NCBI GenBank assembly: GCA_021613535.1
Contig: CP075495.1
Span: 2,852,001-2,916,000, forward strand
Direction of reading: 5' to 3'
DNA: 64,000 bases
Origin: Adineta vaga
Lineage: Eukaryota; Rotifera
Within the stretch, counting starts at the first letter, position 1. Each line of letters opens with the position of its first letter. Of the stretch, positions 13,890 to 27,859 are shown piece after piece. The notes under the pieces are model-generated. The model was not told the origin of the DNA and made no database searches. It saw only the letters and a list, made by a program, of their open reading frames with translations. The position numbers and the translations under genes are program-made.

Positions 13890-14300
13890 AACTAAATATC
13901 ATATGAAATATTTCTTATTGTTGTATAGGTACATATCGATATCTGATTAAGAGTAAGTAATATTTCAAATACGAAATGAAACACTCTCTATTATCATTTA
14001 GGTTTGTATAGATATGTGGGTAAAAAGGAGTTATTTTCAAAACAATATGTTAAATATTTATTGTTATCATTTCGGTTCATAGCCATATCTGATTAAAGTT
14101 GAGTGATATTTTGAATTTTAGATTAAATATTTTCTATTGTCATTTAGATTCAGATCGAAGTCTAACGAAATGTGACTTATATTTTATATAGAAAACTAAA
14201 TATTTTCTTCTTTTATATTTAGACCGATCTATATTGCCGAGAAATGGTAAGTGGGATATTAGAAACAAAATAAGTAGAATGATTTTCTTTTTATATCTAG
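13890..14300. repeat. imperfect short tandem units inside the 2-kb element
   Basis: Four diverged units of roughly 80-95 bases recur, each built around AAATATTT-TATTGT-ATCATTT followed by GGTT/GATT, ATATCTGATTAA and an AT-rich spacer. Copies lie near 13897, 13995, 14050 and 14125. They are too diverged for exact boundaries, and no frame is open across them. Confidence 0.4.
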
Positions 14301-14530
14301 GTTGATTTGTACACGTATCCAAGTGCTGCAAGTGCGTCTGTTTATATTACAAGGTCAAAAACAGACTGAGAAATTGAATTAGGTTAGGGCTGAATTGAGT
14401 CAATCGGCAGCAAGCAAAAAGCGTGATTCGACTGTAGCTTAATTCACTTTTTCGGTCTATTTGAGAGCTTAACATAAACAGACGCACTTGCAACACCGGA
14501 ATATGTGTACAAATCAACCTAAATATAAAG
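14289..14530. mobile_element. nested MITE with ~47-bp inverted repeats
   Basis: Bases 14299-14345 (AGGTTGATTTGTACAC to GTGCGTCTGTTTAT) pair with 14474-14520 in inverted orientation with about four mismatches; the match extends outwards about 10 bases more (TTTATAT-TAGG). The unpaired centre is about 128 bases. It has no coding frame. Such a long hairpin could also give a folded transcript. Confidence 0.65.
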
Positions 14531-14729
14531 AGAAAATAATTTTCTGAAAAATCATTTAACACACCTTTTATGTCAGACTGAACCTTATTTTTGTATAGAA
14601 TAATGAAGAGTTCTGTTAGGTTTTAACAGAACCATCTATGAGTCAGAACCTTTTTGTGGGTTCTGAATTCTACCAGCGGGCCGAACCCCTAAAAAGGTTC
14701 TGGAAAACTCCTTTTTTATTTTCAGAGTT

Positions 14730-15060
14730 GGCTTTCATGCATCTAATATCTGATGCGACGAATAAAATTTCAATAGAAGGAAAATGATTGATAAAAAATT
14801 GTTCAAAAATAGCAACTGCTTCGGATTTGAATTGAAAAGATGCATATGTCAAATTAATCAACATCATGCCATATAAATTTGGTTTTGTAGGACCATATTG
14901 ACGTAATAAATTTGCTGATAAATAACGAAATTATGGAACACACGATAATAAACAAATCAATTGATTACAATATATTGAATTATCAACGAGTAAATATTCC
15001 ATCGAGCTATATGAGAAAGTCATAATGTATTGTGTATATTTCGGAAAGTATAGAGGCAAT
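14730..15060 (-). pseudogene. decayed TPR-like repeat protein fragment
   Basis: Reading leftwards from about 14930, one frame gives LSANLLRQYGPTKPNLYGMM, then LINLTYASFQFKSEAVAIFE and QFFINHFPS. The alternating Leu/Ala/Tyr spacing and the AVAIFEQ block resemble tetratricopeptide-type helices. Upstream of this the frame is broken by several stops, and downstream it runs into the inverted-repeat end of the 2-kb element. I take it as the remnant of a repeat-protein gene. The family is not certain. Confidence 0.35.
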
Positions 15061-17498
15061 TGACCTCAAATTGTGTCGAAGGAAAATAATATGAAAGTGT
15101 TCCACAATAGATTTTTAATATTGAGAGAATCTGAAATAAAACATAGTTTCTCGTAATATTAACGTAAGATACGATCAAATGAGAATTAAATAGGTTTCGA
15201 AAAAAACAGTCGAGTATTCCAGAAGGTCTTCTATTGTAAACCTAGATTTACATAAATGAATAGACAACATTATTCTATAGAAGAATAAAATAATAGGGAT
15301 CTATCGAAAGACGATAATGAGAAGGATATATCACATGATGCTTCAAACAAATATTACCTTCAAAGACAATGATCAAAAAAGATTAGCACACTTATGATAA
15401 TTAAATGAAAATAGAGTTGCTCTAATAAATTACTGCTTGTCGATAAATAAGAAACAAAATGTTCATTTTTAATTTTGTTCTCATTTCGTAAGTCTAAATA
15501 TGAAAGTTTTTATCTCTTTTGCCATCAAAGTGGAAAAGAAAAACTTCTTCGACGCAAGACATCAACATTATTATTTGTTTTCATTAGAATTTAAAACATT
15601 GAAAAAAGACCGAACAATCATATAGTCTATAATTTTGGTCAAAATGTATATGTTTTCTGATAGAAGAGACCGTTTTTATCTGGAAACATCAAGTATTAAA
15701 AAATAAAGAAAAAGAGTTTATTGAATTTTTTGTATGGATTCAATAGTTATTTACCTAATTATGACAATGGATAATATCCGTTTACAATCGATTATTTTGA
15801 AATTTACAAGCTCGTCTTTGAATGACGTTTGATAATGTCTTCATTTTTATCTTGGTTATGATGCAACACTCGTTTGAATTCTCATTGTTTGGATGCTGTG
15901 AAATTGTTCAAAGGTTATAGGTAACAATTATACGAATTCGATACTTTTTACAAATATATTTAGAGCATTGCAATCAAAATTGATTGAATCAAACCAAGCA
16001 AAGTTTATCATTAATTTTGTTATCTCTTTTCGACTAATGTTAGATATTATTTGTTAATTCATGTCAGATATAATCCTATCTTTGTTAAAATACCAATATT
16101 ATATGAAAGAAAATTTCCATTTAGTGTAAATATGACAATTATATACTTCATCAATATATTCATAGTCTAAAAGTCAGTGATCAATATGCCATTGGTTCAA
16201 TGAAACAAATTTCATGATACATGCGTCGATGGTATATTTTAGAAGAATGTTCATCACAATCGATGAATTCAGAAAGACAGTTCACATTGATTTCTCAAAT
16301 AAACAAAATCGTCATATTAGATAAAGAAACTATTTTGGATGTACATTCAACAACTAAACGTTCACTATCATGTGTAATTATTTGAATGCACGGCCTGAAA
16401 AACTTCGATAGATCTAGTATCGTCAGTTTCATCGACGCCGATGATGAATATATTCAAAAAGAAATATGTGTAAACTCAAGACAAAACGACTTTACCACTC
16501 GCGAATTAATCATACTCTTGTAATTCTCAGAATGATAATGAATAGGAAGGGACTATTAGTACGGATCACTATGTAAATATGAAACACTCTTTGTGTTTAC
16601 AAAGGCATTTCGCCGTCTTTCATTGAAGCTCGAATATATTGGAAGTTGCATCCAGATGCGATTTATATCCTAAATTGTGTCTCTAAGCATTAGTTAGTTC
16701 AGACTGAGATACACTCTTTTCTCTAAAACTTTCTTTTTTATCTTGAAAGATGTACGAATACAAAACATCTCTCTATCATCAGACATCAAACGTCAAATCA
16801 AAGAAGCAACTAAATAAAGTTGTCAAACTCGTCATCCACTTTATCTTGACGTCAACCCCAACTCTCTAACGTTACAAATATAGTAAAGATTTGTGAGACA
16901 CTCAGACTTTAAACTAAACTCTCTATTATGAGAAATATTCAAAATAAAGATCGGAAGCATATTTTCCTACGTTTTCATGCACAACAGAATGTTTAAGAAA
17001 TAATTTCCCAATCGTTCCTAATAGATCAGCGATGGGTATAAGTGCAGCGGACCCATTAAAAGGCTCATAAGACGCATCGACGGTCGTCCTTCTTCTTCAT
17101 AACCTTTCCACTGTTGAAACTTTTTCAGAAGATATTATATTCAGAGTAGACACTTTCACAAAATATCACATGATACCCATCAAACTTCAATTGATAAATT
17201 ATAGTGCATTTCAAACATGAAATTTCGCTATCTCGGACATACATAAATCAACAACTTAGATGATGCACACATCTCTCACGGTCGGGAATCAAGAGCTTAA
17301 AACAAAACATGTTATTGTACGATAAATACGACTTCGAAGCACACTGTGTATTCATTCCTCACCACATCGGTTTCCTCTAAAACAATTCTCCAGAAAAGAG
17401 CACTAGAAAACAATGTCCCTCAAGTCCAAACTACAACGTCCACCAATTTCCAAAAGTATTTCGAGGATACTTTCTTTGTTAGTAGTCGATTTCAAAGC
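15061..17498. other. gene-free AT-rich region
   Basis: About 2.4 kb with only short, stop-ridden frames on both strands. No RNA gene, intact element or strong repeat was recognised. It leads directly into the 141-bp satellite. Confidence 0.5.
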
Positions 17499-18940
17499 CC
17501 CGGAGATCTAGTGTGGTGAGTGTCTATAGACGAGAGAGAGTATGGATGTGTCAACTAGGACAAGAGCGAACGAGTATTACCGTGTTTATTCGCAAGACAT
17601 CACATATATGTTGTACTCCTTGATCGCCAATTCTATTGCCCCCAAGATTTAGTGTGGTGAGTGTCTATAGACGAGAGAGAGCATGGATGTGTCAATTGGG
17701 ACAAAAGCGAATGAATGTTACTGTGTTTATTCGCAAGGCATCACCAATATGTTGTGCTCCTTGATCGCCGATTTGATTGTACTGGAGATCTAGTGTGGTG
17801 AGTGTCTATAGACGAGAGAGAGCATGGATGTGTCAACTAGGACAAGAGCGAATGAATGTTACTGTGTTTATTCGCATGGCATCACCAATATGTTGTGCTC
17901 CTTGATCGCCGATTTTATTGGATCGAAGATTTAGTGTAGTGAGTGTCTATAGAGGAGGGAGAGCATGGGTGTGTCAATTGGGACAAGAGCAAATGAGTAT
18001 TACCGTGTTTATTCGCAAGGCATCACTAATATGTTGTGCTCCTCGATCGCTGATTTGATTGGATCGGAGATCTAGTGTGGTGAGTGTCTATAGACGAGAG
18101 AGAGCATGGATGTGTCAATTAGGACAAGAGCGAATGAATGTTACTGTGTTTATTCGCATGGCATCACTAATATGTTGTGATCCTTGATCGCCGATTTTGT
18201 TAGATCGGAGATTTAGTGTGGTGAGTGTCTATAGAGGAGAGAGAGCATGGGTGTGTCAATTAGGACAAGAGCGAATGAGTATTACTGTGTTTATTCGCAA
18301 GGCATCACCGATATGTTGTGCTCCTTGATGGTCGATATCATTGTTCTCGAGATTTAGTGTGGTGAGTGTCTATAGACGAGAGAGAGCACGGATATGTCAA
18401 TTAGTACAACAGCGAATGAATGTTACTGTGTTTATTCGCAAGGCATCACAAATATGTTGTGCTCCTTGATCGCCGATTCCATTGTTCCCGAGATTTAGTG
18501 TTGTGAGTGTCTATAGACGAGAGAGAGCACGGATGTGTCAATGAGGACAAGAGCGAATGAGTATTACCGTGTTTATTCGCAAGGCATCACTAATATGTTG
18601 TGCTCCTTGATGGTCGATATCATTGTTCTCGAGATTTAGTGTGGTGAGTGTCTATAGACGAGAGAGAGCACGGATGTGTCAATGAGGACAAGAGCGAATG
18701 AGTATTACCGTGTTTATTCGCAAGGCATCACTAATATGTTGTGCTCCTTGATCGCCGATTTTATTGTACTGGAGATTTAGTTTGGTGAGTGTCTATAGAC
18801 GAGAGAGAGCATGGATGTGTCAATTAGGACAAGAGCGAATGAATGTTACTGTGTTTATTCGCAAGGCATCACTAATATGTTGTGATCCTTGATCGCCGAT
18901 TTGATTGTACTGGAGATCTAGTGTGGTGTGTGTCTATGTA
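17499..18940. repeat. 141-bp tandem satellite, ten full periods plus a partial copy
   Basis: The word GTGTGGTGAG (or a one-base variant) begins at 17511, 17652, 17793, 17934, 18075, 18216, 18357, 18498, 18639, 18780 and 18921: every interval is exactly 141 bases. Each unit then has a GTCTATAGACGAGAGAGAGC block, ATGGATGTGTCAATTAGGAC, GCGAATGA, GTTTATTCGCAAGGCATCAC and CTCCTTGATCGCCGAT. Copies differ only by scattered substitutions. Each unit has a stop in the frames checked, so it is not protein-coding despite being a multiple of three. Confidence 0.95.
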
Positions 18941-19524
18941 TAGAATATTCCTTTTGAGAATGTGGGTAAAGTAATGTGAACTTTAGAGTAAGGTTTTTCA
19001 AATAGATATAGGATTATACAAGAGGGGTTGCGGTAGTGTGTGAAAGTGTTCGATCTGGGTTCATGGAGGGAAAAGAGAAATCGTTGCTTGTCTGATTATT
19101 ACTGAGGGAATGTTCGAATCATCGGATGAGTAGAGTGAGTACTGTACTGAAGGGAGTGATACTTGTTTACTTCGAATGGATTTGGATCGTTATTTTTAGA
19201 GTTGGTTTGCGAAAGATTGTATTGAATCGGGGCAGAATAGAAAACAGTTCACTTCATTTTATTCAGTGGGTGTCAAAGATAGTTGTTGCATTGTTTAAGA
19301 GTTGCTATAGAGACATTCGTTTGAAACGTGAAAGGTGTTTTAATGCTGCGGTTCTGTTCTTGTGCGGCACAGAACTGCACGTTTAATAAGATATATATTC
19401 TATCGGCATAGATAGAAAAGAACAGGCGAGAGGAAGGGTTGTTTTAATAGCATGAGTCAATGTTGTGTTTGGTTGACTCGTGAAAATTGCTTTGGAATTG
19501 TGAAATTGGTTTTTTCTTTGAGTA

Positions 19525-19741
19525 AACTGACTAAGTTAGATATTGCGAGGCTCATGTGTGCTTGAACAGATGAGAAAATTGGTGAAGCACTTTGCAAACT
19601 TACTTGATATCGATGATAAATGCTCAGAATTTGATTAAAACGTTGGCAAACATTTTGCATCGAACAGAATAGTGTAAAATCAGACAGATGATCCAAAATT
19701 CGATAGACAAGTTCAATCGGTAATGTTGAAAATGTGTACAT
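19525..19741 (-). pseudogene. truncated F-box protein gene fragment
   Basis: From the ATG at 19741 the frame gives MYTFSTLPIELVYRILDHLS and then DFTLFCSMQNVCQRFNQIL, a good F-box motif (LP-E-V-RIL-HL, then C-R-F). It ends at a GTAAGT donor at 19603. Joining it to an acceptor near 19530 yields only about 31 more residues before a stop, so the usual C-terminal substrate-binding region is absent. F-box proteins recruit targets to SCF ubiquitin ligases. I read this as a truncated copy or gene remnant rather than a working gene. Confidence 0.5.
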
Positions 19742-22269
19742 ATTCGCTTTAAATTCCACAAAAGTTTGTTGAGAGTACAAGCTATTGAATATATTTTGTT
19801 TGTTATGAAAAGAAATGCGCTTTACTTATAGTATTGTATTTTTGTTATTCGAAAAAGAGAATGAAATCTGACGATTTCAACTAAAGCGAATAGTTCTTTT
19901 ATGCCAAAAGATGGCGTTAACGTATGTATTGAGTGGAGTTTCGTCTGACGTGTGTGATTATCAGTGTCAGTATACACTCAAGATACGTATTTTTCATTAG
20001 TAATTTTTTGAGTTTTACAAAAGAGTTCTTTTTAAGAAAGGACATTTTTGCATGTAATATTCAAGAAAAGTTCAATCAGAAAAGGGAATCTTTGAGGGTA
20101 GACACCGATGGTCTCTACTTTTCACGCTCCATACCCTCATAAACTAATTTCATTCTATTAGTTCGACTTAAGGCAATTTTTATTTCAAATACGTCTATCC
20201 TTTAAGATCTTAACAAGAAAATTAATTGAATTAAAAACAAAGCCGGTTCATCTTATCGTGATGTGTGAGATAAATTTTTTGTACGAACAATTGGTGGTGT
20301 ATCAAATATTCTCAAAAGCAAAAGAAAACACATAAAAGTATAAACTAAGTTCGAGTCTGACTCTCACCGAGTTAACTGAGACTGTTGCATGTCTATGCCA
20401 TCGTATCTCTAAGATGTTCTTATATGATTTACTTATTCCCCTACGTTTTTCATTGATTCCAATAGTGTTCAAACTAGACAAATTTTACTGTACTTTATTT
20501 TTCTCAAACCTGCTACGGGTTCGATTCTACCTATGTGTTCATTTATTGAATTATCATCTCTAGAATGATCAATAGTTTCTATTTCAATATTACTAAACTT
20601 TTAATGATTTTATGAATAAATAACGACCGACTGATTGTAATCTCATATTATATCTATCGAAAGCGCGTACTTAGCTCGTACTGAAGGGTAGAGCAGTATT
20701 TTGATCTTGTGCAGCCTTTAACTTTTAACCCTTGATCCTTCACATTGACCGCACCCATCATCCTACCCTTAATCTACTCTCGGTTTCCGATGTTTAAGAC
20801 AGTCTTGAAGAAAATGGTTTTTTGACCTTTGACACTGACACAAAAGCGCACAGAAACTTTTTTTTCCATATGACGCTCCTTTCTGTGGAAGGAATAAGGT
20901 GTGGGTGTAAGTGTTCCTTGACAGAGTACGCACATACATACATCCACAAAAGAGGAAAAGGCCGATCCTGGATCCTCCTAGTTCCTGCGATCACACAGTT
21001 CATGATGACCAATGATAACCCATGAGGGTCCGAAAGTTTTACAGCATTTGGGTATCCAGGATCCGCTTTTCCCCCCTTGCAGACCCTCAACTTCTACTGA
21101 AAAAAACATTTCTTCAATTAACCCAGTAGCTTTATTAAATAATTCACAGTCGAAATTTTTTCTTTTATGCTTAATAACAGGTTATTTTCAGTTTCGCAAT
21201 AATTATAATAATTGATTAGAATTATGAAAAGCTAACATCAGATTTGAAATCCTCGACTTCGATTACTTTAGGGTAAATCATATAAAGATGATTATTAGTA
21301 AATTTTCATGAATTTTTATATTGCTGCAATCTGACCGGATTAGACAAATAAGAAATAGCGATTAATTAATTATGGTTCATAGAAAAGTATTTTTGGGAAA
21401 GGAACCCAAGATTCGTATTCCTCGATCTCGATTACATATGACGAATCGTTGTCCGATGACCAGGGGTAAGTTTTCATCGACTTATACGCTGCTTTCACCT
21501 GATTGGCTTGGACAAACAAACAAACTTTAAGCATTTTAACGACCCTATTTAAGAAGCATATAACCCTTTCTTTCAGAAAAGGGAACTAATTATTTTACAA
21601 AAAAAGTTACAGAAAACTCGTGGAACGCAAGATAAAACTCTGTTTATGAGATTTCGTAGTATTTCATATCACGTTCATCATGAACAGAATAGATAGAAAC
21701 ATTCAGATTGACTATTTTTCTTTGCTCAATGTTTTATTGGATGTATTTCTTTCGTCACGTGTGTTGCTAATGGGTGTTTTTTTTAGCTACTTCTGATTTT
21801 GAAAGAAATACTAAAATCAGCAACAAAAAGAACCATTAGGAAAAGAGCAAAACCCTATGCAATGATTGAATCTTCATCATTCAATTGATAATGAACGAAC
21901 GCATGGAATATTAAGAGAAATACCTGCACGTCGACGTCTCGATATTCAAAAGATCCGAAATGTTCTTTTAATATGACTAGATAATAACATAGATAATAAA
22001 AAATGAAGACTGTCAAAATATCATCAGTGATAAATGATTCAATTCATTGAAATCATCAGGATACCTTGGTCAACAGATTGTACTTCACGTACATAATCTA
22101 TCTCAAGTGAACTCAATTTTTATCTTCTACGATATGAAGAGTAGGCTAAATACATGCTCCAAAATCAAGGAAGCTTTCAAGCAAGAAACACAGTAACGTG
22201 AACAAAATACCATGCTCTTAAGCTTCCTGCCGTCTGATAAAAAATTGGATTAAATAGATCCTTCTTTTA
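19742..22269. other. gene-free region, some decayed sequence
   Basis: Only short frames are found. An 8-base inverted pair (TGAGGGTA ... TACCCTCA) near 20092-20140 is too short to mean much. The last part, from about 21880, may be the eroded 5' portion of the ART/TPR pseudogene that follows. No RNA gene was recognised. Confidence 0.4.
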
Positions 22270-22745
22270 TGTAAACGCAGATTCTCAATGAAATCTTATC
22301 AACCATCAAATTCGACGATAGAAATATTCACGATTTTGTGAATCATTGTCGTGAAGTTTTCATCGGTAATGATCAAGAATTGAAAAATGTGCATCTACCA
22401 AAGGAGATATATCATCAGAAAACACCTATCTGATGGTACAGTTATGATAGCTTCTTATCGACTAGCAAAGATGAAGATGTTTCACTTTGATTTTCAGAAA
22501 AACAACATAAACAATTCAGACCTGGTAGGAATAGTTTTTGTGATGATCATTGATCAAAAAGATTAGGTTTAGTACTAATTAAATTGAGTCAGAATGACAC
22601 GGCTGGAAAGATATATCATATGTTACATCAATCTATCATCAGCTGGATTAGATTAAAGATTTTCAAGGAGAACGTGAAGAGGCTATCAACTTCTATAGAG
22701 AAGTACTCATCTTTTGTGAAAATCTCGCTATCCCAAAGATTCAAT
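22270..22745 (+). pseudogene. decayed ADP-ribosyltransferase/TPR-type gene remnant
   Basis: One plus frame reads FDDRNIHDFVNHCREVF, then GNDQELKNVHLPKEIYHQKT, PI-stop-WYSYDSFL and STSKDEDVSL before another stop. The HQ-TPI(W)WY block and the FLSTSKD block resemble the ADP-ribosyltransferase-with-TPR proteins that are abundant in bdelloid rotifers, with the first Trp now a TGA. About 150 bases on, a shifted frame gives QGEREEAINFYREVL, a typical TPR helix pair. At least two stops and one frameshift lie between the parts, so it is not functional. The family call rests on short motifs. Confidence 0.5.
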
Positions 22746-24593
22746 GTAAGCTCCAACTTACGGTAACACCAGTAATGTATATAGACATATGGATGACTCT
22801 TTCAAACACGCTATAGAAATTGCACAAATAATATTACTTGTAAATTATCAAAATACGTAAGAAAGAAACTATAGCTTGTATTTAGATTTTTTCTCGAATA
22901 AAGAAATATTTAATTAAATATATAGTATATGTATGTACATTCGCATACAGAGAAACTCGGCTCAATAAAGAAAAGTAGAAATACAAAAAAATGATCTTCA
23001 AATATCATGGAACAAATCAATTTTTTAGATGATAATATTGAAGTGAGAAATGAATTGCATTTATATACAATATCATAATATTAAACTAGATATTATCATT
23101 GTAGTCTAATGTTGATATAAAACAGAAATGATCAAAAATCGAAAGCTCTTGTTTCCATCTTATTAGGGTTTTAATTTGACAAGAGATTTTTCTTCATCAG
23201 ATATTCTAATTTATATCTGTGATATCGAGGTACGAGTTCTTACAGAAACGAACTCATGATCATTTTATTACAATGATGCATATATATATATATGGATGAA
23301 TTGCAAAATTATTGTACCGTTCATAGTTCCATTAATAAAATGTGAATAACTCCAATTCCTCTTGAGCAATCTTTATGAATATTTCTGCATATGCTACTCT
23401 AGTTGATGGTCACTACCACACAAAAAAGTCAGGGATTTATCATTAGTCTATCCCGAAATACTGCATATACTAGGGTGAAATAACTAGTTTCTGCTGGCAC
23501 CTATGGACGTAAAATGAACTATAACTGGCCAATGTCCTCTCATTTAAATTCTCACACTTGTTGACATTTACAGTACACAGTATATAAATGACCAATATTA
23601 AACTGGTTCGTTCTTTCCGCATCACAGTTTATGTTACGTTTTTTTCAAATACTGGTGTACCGTCTAAAGTTATGATCGTGTCAATTGAGATTTAAAAACG
23701 CCTTACCAATGTAACAAAGTATTAAAAATCTGTTGGGGACGCTTTAAAAGAAAGGTTATAAGTGGGGAATGAAATCACCAAAAACAATGAAAAGCTTTCA
23801 CTTACTCGAGTTCAAAAAGAAACCTCAAGTAAAATCTAAAAATCTAATTGTCACACTCAATATCACACGACATTTTTTACGGACAGTTATTTTAGATTTT
23901 TCTGTTCGCCGTTAGCACAAAACCAACGCTGAACTACACACATCACATATCACTTGATGTTCTGTTCAAGGAACTATCATAACGTGTGCTAGTACACTAT
24001 AACTTATTTCTTATAATTCACACATATTAACTGAGGGATTTTATATAAAGAATAGTGTACTAAGAGAGTTTGTATGATCGCGTATCATTAAACTTGACTC
24101 GCAATGATGCTCAAGTGATAAGAGCCAAGTAGATCCAACAGAAGTACAGTCATTCAGTGCATTTTTCAATGTTTTTCCTATATCAGAGCTTTACTAAATG
24201 CAGTAGTCGGGAAAATTTATACTTTTTCTCCTCTCATATAGTACAACTAGAAACAGCACTGATCGAAACATGTGAAAGAATCATTCTAGGAAATTTAGAC
24301 TGTATTGCACCTCAGCTGTATAACTTTTGTTTATGTCGAAATGGATCATTTGTTTATTTTGTTCTTTTTTTTTATCAATGGACGAAGCACAGATCAAAGA
24401 ATAGGAAAATAAGAATGAATTACATTGAATTACATAGAAGATCTCTCGCTTGTTGTCAAACTAGTGGAAAAGATAAGATACAGAACCAAAAAGAAGAGAA
24501 AAGATAGTACACAATAAGAAACTAGAATGTTCATTAGAACGATGTATTGTTGTTATTGTTGCTGTGCTCTCGATGGTATGATTCTTCGCCCGT
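22746..24593. other. gene-free region and alpha-tubulin 3' flank
   Basis: AT-rich sequence with a TA run at about 23279-23293. The longest frames are not convincing. The last few hundred bases are the 3' flank of alpha-tubulin (minus strand). Confidence 0.45.
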
Positions 24594-26446
<1,853 letters not shown>

Positions 26447-27859
26447 CTATTAGTAATAATAGAGGGAAAAAAGAAAAGTAGATTAGTTCTTTGTTATCTA
26501 AGTTTTTTTCTTGTCAAAAGCTTTACTTTGTTTTTCTTGTAAGTATTTAATGTTCAGAGTGTAAAAATGAAATATTAACGACAGCGACGGCGACGACGAC
26601 GAGCGAATATGTACGTCTACAGCGAAGAATGAGAGGCAATTTTGAACTGAGTTTCTTCTTTTAAATAGCAAGCGAGAAAAAAAGAGAAAAAGAGAAAGAT
26701 GAAGTGGATGTGAATGGAAAAGAGTGTATTGTGTATGCGCGTTGTTAGACGACGACGGCAAGGAAGACTGGAACGAAAGAAAAAAAAATGAGAGAGACTA
26801 TGGATATATATCGCAACATCAGCGTAGCAACAGTATAGAAGACGTCGGACGTGCCTGATGTAAGAGAAGAAAAAAATGCATAGAGTAACCGAGGAAACAT
26901 CGATGTGCCCGACAATACAATACATAATTTATGTTTGTTTGGTTGCTGCACTCACGATAGCAACAAGTAGACACATACATGGCTTGTCTCTGTTTCTCTC
27001 AATTTTTACTTTTTTTGCTTTACATCATCGAAAAAAGAAGAGCTAGCAACTGAACGTATATCGATGATGAGAAACAGAATTTTTTTCTCTCGAACAAATG
27101 AGATCATTGTTGCTGTTTAAGAAATCAGATCACATAGAACATTGCATGATTGAATGACTGATTGCATGAGAAGAGGAAAACATTTCGTTAACATTACGAA
27201 TTATTCATGATGAAAATAAAATAGAAAATTATACGCTATTCTTCAGTGTTGTTAATGTACAATTCAAGAAATTTCTTCTACATTGAATAGTTCAAATGAA
27301 GGAACTTCCATCAACATATTCTTTGTTTACTTATGAGTAAAGACAAAACCTGATGAACGTTGTAGACGATTCTCTAGAGAAATCGACTACTTCGTCAATG
27401 AAGTAACCACTATTCATAAGAGAAATATAAGAAACTTTGTATTTCAATGATGACATTTATTAAAAAATAGTATGTTATATAATTATGAGATTGGACAATC
27501 ACTGTCTTTTTATTTAACTTGAAGTAAAAAATGTTTAAAGGATTCATCCATAAAAGTAAACATTCTTTTAAGTTTTTTTTCAAAAGATTTGTTATAACGA
27601 TAAAATGACAGTTCTATAGATTCTAAAATGTTTTTCAGCATTGGGCGGAATAAAAATGTACATTGGTTAATTAATGTTTTGATTGTACCTAGCAACGTCA
27701 ACTGTTAGTTTTTCTTTAAGTAAAACGATGTCAAACATTAGATCTCAAAATATAATATTCAATCGACGAGAATATGATTATATATTGTCAAAAGGGATAA
27801 AAATACAAGAAAGACAAAAGTTCCAGCTAAAATAAATAGTAGTTTTTATTCTTCGTAAT
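26447..27859. other. alpha-tubulin promoter/5' region and gene-free flank
   Basis: Upstream of the tubulin start lie a CGACGGCGACGACGACG cluster at about 26581-26602 and purine-rich runs; these are likely 5' untranslated and promoter sequence. The 63-codon minus frame at 27510-27701 (with FEKKLKRMFTFMDESF) follows an acceptor-like GTTGCTAG but matches nothing I know; it is left as unsupported. Confidence 0.45.

Larger units (their letters stand above)
12701..14727. mobile_element. ~2.0-kb degenerate element with inverted terminal repeats
   Basis: The left end (CTCTGAAAGAAGAAAAGGAG, then TTCCAAAACCTTTTTGGG) is matched in inverted orientation at the right end (CCCCTAAAAAGGTTCTGG, then CTCCTTTTTTATTTTCAGAG). 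Related GGTTCTG/GTTCGG words continue about 130 bases inwards on both sides. Between the ends there is no intact transposase, only short broken frames, so this would be a non-autonomous or decayed copy. It holds a second inverted-repeat element at about 14289-14530. Its right end abuts a decayed minus-strand TPR-like frame. The transposon family is not identified. Confidence 0.55.

Noticed and set aside
17499-18940. CRISPR-like or protein-coding tandem array
   Set aside because: The repeats are directly abutting with no unique spacers, and each unit contains a stop in the frames checked, so it is a plain satellite.
19126-19386. 86-codon plus frame next to the satellite
   Set aside because: No recognisable motif, no splice context, and adjacent to decayed sequence.
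20505-20535. tRNA-like T-loop (GGTTCGATTC)
   Set aside because: No acceptor stem, D-arm or anticodon stem could be paired around it.
27510-27701. 63-codon minus frame after an acceptor-like site
   Set aside because: Too short, with no start exon found and no motif; kept only as a remark.
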